DNA from: Antilocapra americana
Taxonomy: Eukaryota; Chordata; Mammalia; Artiodactyla; Antilocapridae
Length of the DNA: 64,000 nt
Reading direction: 5' to 3'
Assembly: GCA_007570785.1 (NCBI GenBank)
Contig: ML664183.1
Location: forward strand, 12,544,416 to 12,608,415
In this document: piece by piece, positions 1 through 11,114 of the stretch
Layout: the number at the start of each line of letters is the position of its first letter
How positions within the stretch are numbered: the stretch's first letter is position 1
Translations under genes and position numbers: made by a program
The notes under the pieces: model-generated
What the model saw: the letters and a program-made list of their open reading frames with translations, nothing else
Database searches by the model: none
What the model was told of the DNA's origin: nothing

Positions 1-275
1 TACAACTTAGCTACTAAGCAACTACAACAACAAGGAATCACAAAACCTCTACTGACTCTAGGTTTAAGTTAGCTCATTTACCCACTCTACCAACAACTGT
101 TTTAATAGTGAGCACTTGTTTTGCTCAGTTCTTTCTTATAATTTGAATTTTGTTTATTTTTGTACAATTGACACTCACAGGACTGAAACACATGGCTGAC
201 TTCAGAAGAAAGCTCTGCTACATCCACATGCTTATTCTACCAAGAAACCCTATCACAAGCCTGTTTCCACTGTCT

Positions 276-385
276 TTTTTTTTTTTTACCATACTGGGCA
301 GCATGTAGGACCTTAGTTCCCTAATCAGAGATCTAACCGACACCCCGAGCAGAGTCTCTTAACCACTGGACCACCAGCGAAGTCC
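276..385 (-). mobile_element. CHR-type tRNA-derived SINE (antisense)
   Basis: The reverse complement reads as the usual 5' end of the cetartiodactyl CHR SINE (cagggacttc...ctggtggtcc), and the antisense poly-A appears as a T run at the left end. The 15-bp sequence ctgtttccactgtct lies exactly on both sides (261-275 and 386-400). This target-site duplication fixes both boundaries and shows L1-type retrotransposition. Confidence 0.93.
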
Positions 386-400
386 CTGTTTCCACTGTCT

Positions 401-1850
401 TGATAGTGCAAGAGAATCCAGATCTTCCCTGGGAAATCTCACTTCCTCAAGCTGTGAAAACATACAGGAAAAAAAAAAATTTCAAGTCCACCAGCACTTT
501 CATATCATGTTAAGGTCCTTAACTTCAGAGATGCCCCCCTTTTGTTTCAGCTTTCCAATTTGCTATAGATCCTCCTAGAGTTCTGCACGTGACTGAGAGA
601 AAGCTGGAGGAGTCTTAAAACCAGACAATGCTGAAGTTCTGAAGCCACTGAAAAGAGTTTAGGATGACCTAGAAAGGGGTTTCAAACAGATCTGAGCATC
701 AGGCCAGAGTTTACTTCATCCATTATTGGTAACAATTAGAACAATTAATCCATTATTAAAATTAGAACAATATCAAATTGTAAAAAGTTAGTTTCCTCAA
801 ACTTGATCTTTATATATTTGACATTAAATGTCACATCTTATAATGTGGTGTATTCAGTTGCCTTGATAGAAATCTACAACACAAACTCAAATTCCCTGAT
901 GTTCACCATCAGAGCTTCCCTGCAAGAAACAATACTTATGGGCTTTTGTTAGAGGGTATATAGTTTATATTTATATATAAACTTCATCCATTCCTCTGGT
1001 TATTTAAAATTTTACCCTTGGGTCAAGTCAAATCCCTGTACCCAGACCCCAGCACTTTGGCCCTTCCCCCCAGTTGCTTTTTATTGAGTAGTAAGAAAAG
1101 GGAAACAAATTTTTTTCTTGGTAGACTGAGTCCTCAATTGCTGAGGAACCACTACCTGGTGTTAGCACATCTGAGATGCAGGTTCAGCTCTTGAGAGGGA
1201 AAAATAAACCTTTTGAAAACTGAACCTGAAACCAAGCATAAGATCTGAGGACAAATTTTATGGTGTCCTACATAAAACAGAGAACAGAGAGCCAGTTCTC
1301 TCTGCAGGAAAAGGCAGGCTATCTTAGCTCAGATGATGAGCAGGACCAGAACTCATTGTTCTAAAGAGTAAAGCAAGGTGAGGAGAGTAGGACATATGGG
1401 AGAAGCCAGCTTCTTTGGCGACCAGCTTCTGATGGGGCATTTCTTCTCAGAGTGTTCATTATCCAGACCTTTCCCTCTTCTCTTCTCCAACCCTGATGCA
1501 GTCTATCCAAACCCAGCTCTAAATGCCCCTGCCCTGGGAAGTCAACCCTACTTACAAACTGCTCACTCTTGACCTCTTTCAACACCTACCCGTAGGGATT
1601 ACCTCAGCAGTAAGTAGCAGTCTCTTCCTCTTAATTCAAGTTAAGATAGAAGGAAGTCCATTTACCACTTCTTCTAAAACAGCTCTAGCTGGTTCCCTCT
1701 GTGACTTCTGGCAGATCCATTAGTACTTGAAGTTTTTTGGTAAGAATTTAAAGTTTAATTTCCTAAATAACTCACTATGTAAATTTTAATTATGGACATA
1801 GATATAACATGCACATTAATGTGAACAAAGGCCTAAAGTCCTACATAGCT
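401..1850. other. Unique intronic DNA, no gene seen
   Basis: AT-rich single-copy sequence. Short open frames occur on both strands around 1361-1723, but none has splice signals, a recognisable domain or a family match. It probably lies in the first EXOC6 intron (inference from the exon at 10970-11055). Confidence 0.5.
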
Positions 1851-2097
1851 AGGGACTTCTCTGGTGGTCCAGTCAATGGATAAGAATCTGCCTTCCAGCG
1901 CAGGGGATGTGAGTTTGATCCCTGGTTGGGGAACTAAGATTCCACATGCCACAGAGCAACGAAGTCTGCACACGGCAACTACTGAGCCCTGACGTCACAG
2001 CTGGAGAGTCCATGCAACGGAAGACCCTGCCACAAAGAGCCTACACCACAAGAAGACCTGATGCAGCCAAATAAATAAATATTTTAAAAAATAAAGT
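1851..2097 (+). mobile_element. CHR-type tRNA-derived SINE
   Basis: Starts gggacttctctggtggtcc and has the tRNA-like box B text (gtttgatccctggttgggga). It continues through the long CHR body and ends cagccaaataaataaat followed by an A-rich tail. It is full length and moderately diverged. Confidence 0.93.
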
Positions 2098-2156
2098 GCT
2101 CCATTTCTATAAGTCTCCAAAATAAACAATTTCAGCTATAAACCAAAAGAACCTTA

Positions 2157-2400
2157 ATAGCTATTTACTGAGCACTATTTTCTAAGCCTCTTATATTGTC
2201 TAATTTAACTTTTACTAATTTAATTCATAATTTTATTGGTAATTAAGTTAGTACTAATTTTACTAAATCTAATTTCAGCCTGTGGGGTGCTTTTGCTATC
2301 TCCAATTTAATTTGGAGAAACTGAGACTTAGAGAGATTAAGTCACTTGTCCAAGGCCACACAGCTAGTGAGTTGGAGATGGAGCTAGTAAGCTGTTCTTG
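2157..2400 (-). mobile_element. MIR SINE (antisense)
   Basis: Antisense MIR text is readable: tactgagcactattttctaag at the left, then gagaaactgagacttagaga and caaggccacacagctagtga. The divergence is that expected of an ancient mammalian element. Confidence 0.82.
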
Positions 2401-2799
2401 CTTTTCCTGTTAATAAAAAAGTCAGATAAGAAGACTGTTCTGATATTGTTTTACCCAAGGAATAAATGATTGTCAGTCTGGTCTGAGGAGGCTGGGGATA
2501 GTAAGGCACACTGAAAGACTGCACACATTTGGTGACTTATTTGGGGAGCAGTGGATATTGCTTTCGAGAGATCCACCCAAAATTTCTCTTCAGGACTCCT
2601 GGGAGGGGAAAGATACCAGCAAGACTGACAGAGCAGGAGATGCACTCTGTGTTCAGCAGGAAACTAACCAGCAAAGTAAGGGTTTAATCTGTAAATAAAA
2701 TCTTAGTCACTAAGAACTTATACTTTGAACCACTTGTCTACAGACTGATAATCAACCTTGGGAAAGCCCCTCCCTCAGAAGGAGGCTGTAGAATGTTGC

Positions 2800-3265
2800 T
2801 GCCCTGTTCTGGTATTTAAATGGGTTCAAATTCCAATTCATCTCTTACTAAATGTGGGACCCTCCATAAAAGGGCTTGTCTTTGCTTCGGTTTCTTCAAG
2901 TGTGAATTGGGAGCAATAAAAGTCCCTAGCTTACCAAGTGGTGTGGGGATTAAAGAAGATGTGCTCGTGTACACTTAGTCGCTCATTTGCATCCGATTCC
3001 TTGTGACCCCATGGACTATAGCCCGCCAGGCTTCTCTGTCCATGGGATTCTCCAGGCAAGAATATTGGAGTAGGTTGCCATTTCCTCCTCCAGGGAAGCT
3101 TTACAACCTAGAAAACAAACCTACATTTCCTGCGTCTCCTGCATTGGCAGGCAGTTTCTTTACCATCGCATAATATAATATATCCTTTACCATCTATCAT
3201 ATTAAAGAAGATAATATATGTATAATGTTTAGTCCAAAGCTCATTCAACATGGAACACTGCAGGT
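2800..3265 (+). mobile_element. MIR SINE split by a Bov-tA insertion
   Basis: The 5' part (2800-2960) shows the MIR body (gggttcaaattccaattca...ggggattaaagaagat). The 3' part resumes at 3201-3265 (gataatatatg...). The two halves are separated by the younger SINE at 2961-3200 and overlap by the duplicated target attaaagaagat. Confidence 0.72.
2961..3200 (-). mobile_element. Bov-tA SINE inserted in MIR
   Basis: Antisense Bov-tA text: gtcgctcatttgcatccgat, gtccatgggattctccaggc, gcattggcaggcagtttctt. It is flanked by an exact 12-bp duplication attaaagaagat at 2949-2960 and 3201-3212, which sets the ends. The insertion is ruminant-specific and younger than its MIR host. Confidence 0.94.
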
Positions 3266-4879
3266 GAGGATTATCTGATATTTGTTATTCAACCAAAAAG
3301 CCCAGAATTTAGCTTCCTCTTTGGTAAAATAAAAATAAAAAACAGACACAATAATGTTCCTTTTTCTCTAATCATTAACAAAATAGCCTAATTTTGTATC
3401 AGAGTTCTCTGAACCTGAACCTTATTTTTTCTCTGAATGCTTGATTGGTGGAAATTGCCTGAAAGTTGTTCTTATTGTGGATAAGGAACCAGGACCTTGT
3501 CTTTAGGTTAGACTCTTGGTTCTGGATCCACTTTAGTGAGCCCTCCGGATCTTGCTTCTAAGTTAAGTGCCTCTTTGTTGTCCTTGGAGACGATGCTCCT
3601 CTTTTGAGACACACATCATGGTGGCAAACAAATCGTTGAGTCTGTCTTCATTTCCAGGCACAGGGACAATGTCTGTATTGTTCACTACCAGCCCAGTTAC
3701 CATTTGTTAAATGAATAATCCACATGCAAACAATACTTCTCATGTTAAGTTTATTGTTGTAAAAGCATGTTTCATGAGGTAGGGTATATTTCCACAAAAG
3801 AATCCCTTCCTCATTGCTAGGAACCCTATTATCAGACTTCCTGATCTTTAACCTCTTGAGAATTTGCTATTATCATTGAGATGTTTCTTAAAGAGTTTGA
3901 GAGCCGTTGGTACATAACTGCCGAACTTTATCAAAATGCAGAACACAGGGTAGTCTTTATTGGCTCTAGTCAATTAAGCCTTCCCTTTTAGCCACTCTAT
4001 GGAGAATGCCTTGACAGCTGCATTCCTCCAGCTTCTACCTTGGTACAATGACCCCAAGTGGCCACAGTCTGTAAGTGCAAGAGAATGTGAACAAAGCCCT
4101 GCCAGATCTGGGAGGATTCCTTCCTGCTGCAAAACTGTGTCCAGGAATCTGTTCCATATCCCACAGGGGAGAACAATAGAAGGAAACCTGAAGTTGAAGC
4201 CAAATAAAATCAGTATTTCTGAAATATGGGCTGGTCCTCAAAGAAGTTCAAAAGTAATTAGCCCCAGGTTCTCTTCATTCAACAGCTGCTTTTATTCAAA
4301 GCTTGCTGTGTGCCAGGTTCTGTGCTAAGCTTTCAGACAGAGCTGGCTCATCTGTGCGTGGCTGAAGAAGTTGCTCTTGGATTAATACTCTGCCATGACC
4401 ATCTTGTAATTCTTAATAATATTTTGGACAAGGGTGACTCCATCTTCATTTCACATTGGTCCTGTAAATTATGTTACTAGTCCTGCCCTCAGAATGATGT
4501 CCAGAAACCACCATTAACTTGCTCATCCCAAAGCTAAACATTTTAAAGTCCACTGAGCAATTAAAGAGCAATAGTATTTCCTCTGAATTCTACTCTCTCT
4601 CTCTTCCCTGTCTCCCCAACAACCCCCAGCACCAGCTTATAATACCAACTATTTTCTCTTCTCTTTCCTCCTCATTGTTGTGGGGTTTTTTTTATTATTA
4701 TTATTCCTCATCCTGTTCAGTGCAACATCTCCATTCCTCACTCTTTCCTCATTTAGCTTTCCTTCATTGCCTGTTGCCCTTTTTGCTTCTCCTCTCACTT
4801 GTCCTATTTTTTTTTCTCCTCTCAGCAAAAACAATTTAGAAATGTACCTAATATAATGAAATGATAATAACAGCTGATA
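3266..4879. other. Mostly unique DNA with faint old repeat pieces
   Basis: No gene recognised. Faint L2/MIR-like tails are visible near 3640-3720 (ccatttgttaaatgaataat) and 4275-4330 (cttgctgtgtgccaggttct), both too decayed to classify. A pyrimidine-rich stretch lies at 4590-4815. The open frames at 3999-4328 and 4519-4839 have no splice context or family match. Confidence 0.5.
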
Positions 4880-5145
4880 TTTACTCCCTGGTCACTTTTG
4901 CAAAATAGCATCCCGGACCTCCCTATCCTTCACCCTGATTTGTTATTCTTCATAGAATTTATTACTGGTTTTTAATTTATTTTTAGCTCTCTTCACTAAA
5001 ATGTCAGCTCCCTGGGAGCAAGGAATTCTCTGGTATAGCAGGGAATTTGCTGTATCAACAAGACTACTGACCATCCTTGACCACTGTCTGCCACACTGGA
5101 GATGCTCCATAAATATTTATTTACTGAATGAAGGACTGAGCATTG
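4880..5145 (+). mobile_element. L2 LINE 3' end
   Basis: The typical L2 3' terminus can be read: ttcttcatagaatttattac, then cactaaaatgtcagctccct...gggagcaagga. It ends with the classic tail ccataaatatttatttactg aatgaa. This is an ancient 5'-truncated fragment. Confidence 0.85.
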
Positions 5146-5789
5146 TATGAGCATTATATGGCTCATGTATGAGCCACTACATTAAATACACTGAATGCCT
5201 AATTTGTGTAAGCCTTCTAATAGTTCTATCTATAAGTATAGAGGCAAAATTTGAACTGGCTCCAGAACCCATTCATTTAACTGTAAATAAAGGAAACTGT
5301 CTCCCTGCTTGGAATACTTTGTTCTCAAAATTATAAAAATTTTAATTTTTCTCTAGTGTTTCCCTGAAGATCAAGCAGCTAACAGAATCATTTAAGTATT
5401 CAGTGAAAATTTGGCAACTACACAGCCCACCATCATCAGGAACACCAGGCTTTCCTGGGGTGCTGCAGACATAGCAGGCCTCAGTAATAATCGGGCCCTC
5501 AGTTATTCCTTAACAGTTTCTTTGGATTCCATTTTATATCCACAACATTTGGCATACTACATCACTCCCAAAAGACATTACATGAGGTCATGATATTATA
5601 TTTGCATCAAATATAAGCCTTAGCAAATAGGATTTTGAAAAGAGATACCTCTCTCCCTTGAATATTTTCAACCAAAATAAAATTTACATTATTCAGTGTT
5701 TCCCACCTGCTTAGAATTCATGAATGCTCATTTACTTCAACACTCTAAAGTATACATTACATTATGCTGAAATGTATATCCCAGTGTAA

Positions 5790-5960
5790 ATTAAATATAA
5801 TAATAATAATTGCTAACATTTATCAAGCATTTACAATTGCTAGGCTGATATTGTGCTAGGCACTTCATATACATTAACAATTTGATGTAGGTTTTATTAT
5901 AATCCCCATTTTATAGTTTTAGAAACTAAGGCCAAAATCAAACAACTAATAAATGTTATA
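5790..5960 (-). mobile_element. MIR SINE (antisense)
   Basis: Antisense MIR body: aacatttatcaagcatttac, gtgctaggcacttcatatac, then ataatccccattttatagtt and aaactaaggccaaaatcaaa. Strongly diverged. Confidence 0.75.
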
Positions 5961-8255
5961 TCTTTGATCTTAATCAATGTATTTAATGAAATAAGATTTA
6001 ATAGAAATCTTACATTTCTGAAGATAAAAACAGCAAGAGCATCCTAGAATTCTATAGCTGAATATAACTAGTTATATTTTTTAGTATGTCATCCTAAGAT
6101 TTTATTGTGTTTACAGTTTAGGTTGTTGGTGTTTTGTTGTTGTTGTTTTAATGTTTCCTTCCCTAAAAGTATGTTATCTTCTTTCTTAAAAACATTAAAG
6201 TCAAAGAAACTACAATATCCTGTTTGCTCTTAAACTTGTAAAACTTCACGATCAGCTTTTGGAAAAGAGCCCAAGAGAGTCTGTGAGTACAAGTGTAAAA
6301 CAATTATGTTATCATAAAACAATTGCAAAAATTTCTTCTGGTACGTCATCATGTACAATCCCCTTTTCCTCCTATTTTTCCCAGTCCTCGGCAAGGCTTT
6401 CTTTGGATAACTCCTCTTTTTCTACTTCGCACTAACATTGCACTTCTCTTCAATCTCTTTATCTCAGTCTCATCTCTTGCAAAAAAATTTCTGAACTCAA
6501 AATGGTTCAGACATGTTACAATTTCAGGACCTGTTCTAGGAGGCTAACAACAGACCTGCAGGACCCCATGAGGCATCATGAGCCCAGGCTATATTGGGGT
6601 ATGAGAGGATATCCATGGGGGGCAGGTCTAATGAGCAAGGCTTGGCAGCTGGAAGTTCTAGCATAAATATGTTAGGGTTGCAGTCACTAGCACTGTTTTA
6701 TCAGAACCACCCTCAACATGAGGATTCATATAACCACTGCCAATGCACTGGAATTGATATACTAGTTGAAAACTATTAACTATGCTTGTTCAAGGCAGCT
6801 GGTAATACTGGATAAGGCCCAACAAAGTACTAGTCTTGTAGATTCTAAAAGCATGGTTCCAGCCAGCCATTAAGCCTACCAGGGACAGGCACGCCCCCTA
6901 GAGGGAGTAGCTGGCAAGGAGCTGGGCATGTCTAGGCCAAATGGAGGAACTGGAAAAAAAATCATAAAACCAAACGAGAAAATCTAGTGGAAATTACCAT
7001 ATGGTGGTAACATGATAAAAAACAGTGATGCCCAGGGAAAAAAGGATTAGGGTAGCAAAACTAAGTTCAGACCCCACCTGCTCATGAGTTTCAGCCTACC
7101 AAGAATCTGTCAGCCAGGAGATTGTGAAAGCCCAAAGCCAAGCTAGGACAACCCGGGCACTAGCAGTAGATCTTTCTTTACATTTCTCTCTTTTCTTTGA
7201 AATTCAATCACTGTCTGCATGTCTAACATCAAATTCCACTTCTCCACCAATTCAATTATTAGAGCTGCCTGATATGTCTCTAATGGGTATTTCATTGGCA
7301 ATACAAATAAACCATGGGAAAATAGAATGTCTCAGCTCCCCCTAAAACTATCTCTCCTTTAAACTTAATTTCAGGCAGTGGTCTCATTTCACACATAGAT
7401 GAAAACAAACACAGGATCTCAGAATCATCTGATCCTTTTCCACTTTTCCAGCAAAACAGAAAGAAGACCAAAGGAGCTGACCCAAGAGCCCAATGGGGAG
7501 GTCAGGCAGGAGACAGGATGGGCCACCTGGGAGAAGCCTGCTCTTGGAGCAGCCTTGTATGAAATCAGGAGGTAGGGGGAAGGAAGCCTGGGCAAGTGAA
7601 AGAGATGACGGCCACTGACAATGCTGGATGACTTGAGTCCCAACCTCAGCAACTCGCTCACGACTCCTCAGTGGAGGAGACCCATTCTCTCAGATGATGG
7701 TGAGGCTGAGTGACAGGAAGGGCTGTGGAGCCATTAGTCATTTATGAGTTTTGAGTCCCAGAGCTCTCTGAGCTCACCTTGTTAGAGAAACAAACCCTTG
7801 ATCTAACCCTGATCTGAGCACTGACCTCAGAAACAAGGTGGGCAGGGAGAGGAAGCTAACCAACAGTTTGGGATTTTACAACAGAGAATGTCTATGGAAA
7901 AATGCCTTTCTTTTGTGACATGGAAGAACAACTAGGAGAGCTCTTGGGTATTTTCTCTCTCCCTCAGTTTCCACGTACGGGGTTTTCCCCCTGTTTTCCC
8001 AGCCCCATCCTCTCAATGTCTTCCCTTCACTGTCCCTTCAGAAGGCCTCACAGTAGGTTCTGTGCAGTGCTCCTGGTCGGTCTCCCTCCAGCCACACTCC
8101 TTTTCCACCCTCTCTGCCTCTAGAACTTGTAATTATTCAAATCTATTCAAATACTTCTGCCTTTTCTTATTCCCTGAAATGATGACTTTCTCTCTGGACT
8201 TCTTTTTTTCCTTTGTCTTGTAAGACCATCATTAGCTCAGAAGCTCATACAAATT
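5961..8255. other. Unique intronic DNA, no gene seen
   Basis: No exon, RNA gene or classifiable repeat was recognised. The only specific signal is a CTCF-like motif at 6891-6904, listed separately. Open frames at 6323-6547, 7124-7345, 7425-7661 and 7902-8123 look like chance frames, with no splice sites or familiar domains. Confidence 0.5.
6891..6904 (-). promoter_or_regulatory. CTCF-like motif (imperfect)
   Basis: The reverse complement, cctctagggggcgt, matches 12 of 14 positions of the usual CTCF core (CCASYAGRKGGCRS). It lies in non-repeat DNA about 4 kb 3' of the EXOC6 exon on that gene's strand. Occupancy cannot be judged from sequence. Confidence 0.35.
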
Positions 8256-8640
8256 AGTTCAACAAACATTTATCTAGCTACTGTGTGTCAAGTATGGTAG
8301 AAGCTTCTGCAGAGAATGCTAAGATATAAATATATAGGTCGTGCCCTCAGGAATCTTTAGCCTGAAAATGGTTATAGCACAAAATACATGCAAGCATACA
8401 CACATCCAAATGAGTCAGAATAAATGCCCTGGATTCTTTGGGGCTTCAAAGGATGAAGCACTCACCTATGGTTGATGGATCAGAGAGGCTTCACAGAAAA
8501 AAGAATATTTGAGCTGTGCTTTGCAAGATGGGCTGGACAGAAGTAAGAGTGCAATTTAATAAAGAAGAGGAGCCATAAGAACCAGAAGGAAGAAAATATC
8601 AGGGCATATTATCAAACAGTAAACACTCCAGTTTGGCCAA
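8256..8640 (+). repeat. Old mammalian interspersed repeat (family not named)
   Basis: The region reads like the 5' part of a common long mammalian repeat: caacaaacatttatctagct, ctgtgtgtcaagtatggtag, then agaggcttcacagaaaaaag and gagctgtgctttgcaagatg. The same family recurs near 23.0, 26.7, 32.1, 50.2 and 61.2 kb. I recognise it as repetitive but am not sure of its database name; an old L1 3' UTR is one possibility. Confidence 0.5.
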
Positions 8641-8865
8641 GATGGAAGTCCTGTCTTTCTGTTCCAACCCTCATATTTGGCCACATGAGCTGATATGTTC
8701 CGTAAGAGGAGTGGACCAGAATAGTTGACACTGAAATATCAATAACATACATAGGGAAGTGCTGAAAGGCAAATGCCAGCCTAAGAAGTCTTCATCTCAT
8801 CAATGATTACAGCAATTGTTTAGGAAAAGTAATTTTGGTGAATATTGTCTCAATTAAAGATTTGT

Positions 8866-9031
8866 TAGGGGACTTCCCTGGTGGTCCAGTGGCTAAGACG
8901 CCATGCTCCCAATGCAGGGGGCCCGGGTTCAACCTCTGGTCAGGGACTAGATCCCACATGCCGCAACTAAAGATCCTGCATGCCACAACGGAGACTGAAG
9001 ATCCCAAGTGCCACAACTAAGACCTAGTACA
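8866..9031 (+). mobile_element. CHR-type tRNA-derived SINE
   Basis: Near-consensus text: gacttccctggtggtccagt, ccaatgcagggggcccgggt, gatcccacatgccgcaacta, ending gccacaactaagacc. A Bov-tA follows directly in the same orientation. Confidence 0.95.
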
Positions 9032-9190
9032 CAAGGTGGCTCAGATGGTAAAAATCTGCCTGCAGTTCAATAGACATAGGTTTGATCCCTGGGTCGGAAA
9101 GCTCTCCTGCAGAAGAAAAGGCAACCCACTCCAGTATTCTTGCATGGAGAATCAGGCTACAGTCCATGGGGTCGCATAGAATCAGAGCTC
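9032..9190 (+). mobile_element. Bov-tA SINE (truncated)
   Basis: Bov-tA body: ggtggctcagatggtaaaaa, gtttgatccctgggtcggaa, cccactccagtattcttgca, then cagtccatggggtcgcatag. It lacks the first bases and has an internal deletion near 9150-9165. It abuts the CHR SINE on its left. Confidence 0.92.
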
Positions 9191-9572
9191 TTTGTGAAGC
9201 TAACAGTGGGCATTCCAGGTCCACTGGTGGTGACAGGCAGCACCTGGAGAAAATGTGTGCAGTGTCTGCTCTTACGATGACGAGAGAGTGCTGTGACTGC
9301 CAGATCTAAACTGACTCTTTCCTTTAGGAGACCTAGTACAAGACCCAGGACATTTACCCTCAAAACAGAAGGTAGGACGCGTCCAAGAACCAAAACAGGA
9401 GTCAGGTCCAGTACCAGAGCAAGACTAGCTGATAGTTTCAAGGATGGATGAAGCCTGTATATATTGGCCAGGGTTGAGAGACCAGGGGAGAGATGTAGAG
9501 AGGGTCAGGGAGTGAAGACTAAGGGCTCTGAAGCAGCAATGGCAGCAGAGGTCACAATAATTAACACATGTC

Positions 9573-9782
9573 CAGGCTTCCCTGGTGGCTCAGATGGTAA
9601 AGCGTCTGCCTGCAATGTAAGAGACCCAGGTTCAAACCCTGGATCGGGAAGATCCCCTGAAGAAGGGAATGGCTACTTACTCTAGTATTCTTGCCTGGAG
9701 AATTCCATGGACAGAGGAGCCTGGTGGGCTACAGTCCATGGGGTCACATAGAGCCAGTCACAGCTAACACTTTCACTTTCTC
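9573..9782 (+). mobile_element. Bov-tA SINE
   Basis: Complete unit from ggcttccctggtggctcaga through gatcgggaagatcccctgaa to the 3' end ctaacactttcactttc. Close to consensus, so relatively recent. Confidence 0.95.
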
Positions 9783-10969
9783 AGGCTCCCTTTATTCCCC
9801 TCTTGTGTTTCCCGTTATACTTCTAAGCTAGCCACCAGGCACAAGTTTTAGAAGGTGCTGGTACAGTATAAAGTATGTTCCACTTGGAAAAAGTTACCAA
9901 GTTTCCCATTAGTGAAAAGCTTTGGTTTTTTCTACATGTTGAATAGGATAAAAAGCACCTGCTCTTATTCATAGATGCTCATGATGCTCAGTAAAATGAA
10001 GGTATAAGTAACAGTTATAATGAAGTTGTAATTATTTTTCTACTGTACTTACATATTGATAATCCAAGAATCAACCAATAAATATCAATAGCTTCCAATA
10101 CCCCTAACTGTACCCTAGGCCCTTTGGAAAGTTTCAGGATACATTTAAGGCAAAATCAAATTTAAATTCAGATTTAAACATATCTGCTCCTGATCTTTCT
10201 GAGACTAAAAAGACAACACACAAAAAAACATCCTTTCACTTAATCTACAAATACTAGTCAACAAATATTTGTTGACTGTCACTATCACAGTCAGAGATTG
10301 CCATTGTGTTCCCATACTGGTAAGTGTCAGATATAAGCAGACAGTCAAAAAGAATTAAATTTTTTAAACTGCGCATTTAACACAGAGATATATGGTCTTT
10401 CATTTTAATTCTGTCCTTGAACTATGCAAATTAATCCCCATCTTACCAAAGAAACTATTTTTTAATCTTATGTAGAAATAAAATATACATATCCAAGAGC
10501 GCTCTATATACCCAAGAGCAGCAACAATACAAATAAGCATTCTGTGTTTTTTCCTACAACTCACATCCACATCCACTCAAATATAAATGAGTTTCAATGA
10601 TACGACTAATTGTTCTCTGTATTTTTCACTAAGCAGTATTTTAGAGAAAAGAAGTGAAACCTGATGTAAATAAGATGGAATATCTATCTGGAGTTGGCAT
10701 TCAGCCCTTTTTGATCACTTGAAAGTCATTCCTATTTTTTAATCTTGTGGTGATGAATCATGAAACAAATATAATACAAAAAAATGTGGATAATTTATTC
10801 ACCATCATTTCTTTAAGGATAAAACTTTGAGATTAGGTATATATAGAATTGCAATCATTTCTCAAAAATTATTTTTTATTGTTATAGAGGAAAGTATAAA
10901 AAAAAAAACATGAATAAGACTCCCGTACCACCACCAAAGAAGAAACAGCAAAATATAAAGGAGTCCTAC
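9783..10969 (-). other. EXOC6: Start of first EXOC6 intron (alternative transcript)
   Basis: AT-rich single-copy sequence immediately downstream of the splice donor at 10969/10968 when read on the minus strand. No second EXOC6 exon was recognised here or further left to position 1, so this intron is at least 10.9 kb. An ancient-repeat-like phrase occurs near 10258 (tcaacaaatatttgttgac). Confidence 0.6.
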
Positions 10970-11055
10970 CTTAAAGTAGCTTCAATGGGCAGCTCAAAAG
11001 ACTGAATCTCAGCCAGGACATTCTCATAGGTTTGATCTGGGTCTTCTTCCAACAT
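10970..11055 (-). CDS. EXOC6: EXOC6 alternative first coding exon (partial gene)
   Basis: On the minus strand an ATG at 11055-11053 opens a frame that starts MLEEDPDQT and continues YENVLAEIQSFELPIEATL. It ends with the two bases AG just before a GT donor (…TTAAG|GTAGGACTCC). I recognise this from memory as the alternative N-terminus of EXOC6 (Sec15), which replaces the MAENSES-type first exon; the split codon should complete an arginine that joins the shared SVYDDQP exon. EXOC6 is an exocyst subunit that binds Rab11-GTP and helps tether recycling and secretory vesicles to the plasma membrane. The start has G at -3. Two further in-frame ATGs lie upstream (11085 and 11082), preceded by an in-frame TAA at 11094-11092, so a 10-residue longer product (MMSTAGQSGA-) is possible. 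No other EXOC6 exon is in the window. The identification rests on recalled family sequence, not a search. Confidence 0.85.
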
Positions 11056-11107
11056 TGCTCCTGATTGTCCAGCTGTAGACATCATATTTTTTTAATGTAA
11101 GACAGTA

Positions 11108-11114
11108 CTTTATA
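11108..11114 (-). promoter_or_regulatory. EXOC6: Possible TATA box for the EXOC6 alternative exon
   Basis: TATAAAG reads on the minus strand at 11114-11108, 59 bp upstream of the MLEE start codon. Typical TATA spacing would put initiation near 11084. That would give a leader of about 30 nt and drop the first of the two upstream ATGs, perhaps both. There is no CpG island here, as expected for a tissue-restricted alternative promoter. Inferred from spacing only. Confidence 0.4.

Noticed and set aside
4519..4839. 106-codon frame rich in Leu, Phe and Ser, resembling a membrane segment
   Set aside because: It is the translation of a pyrimidine-rich tract with no start or splice context.
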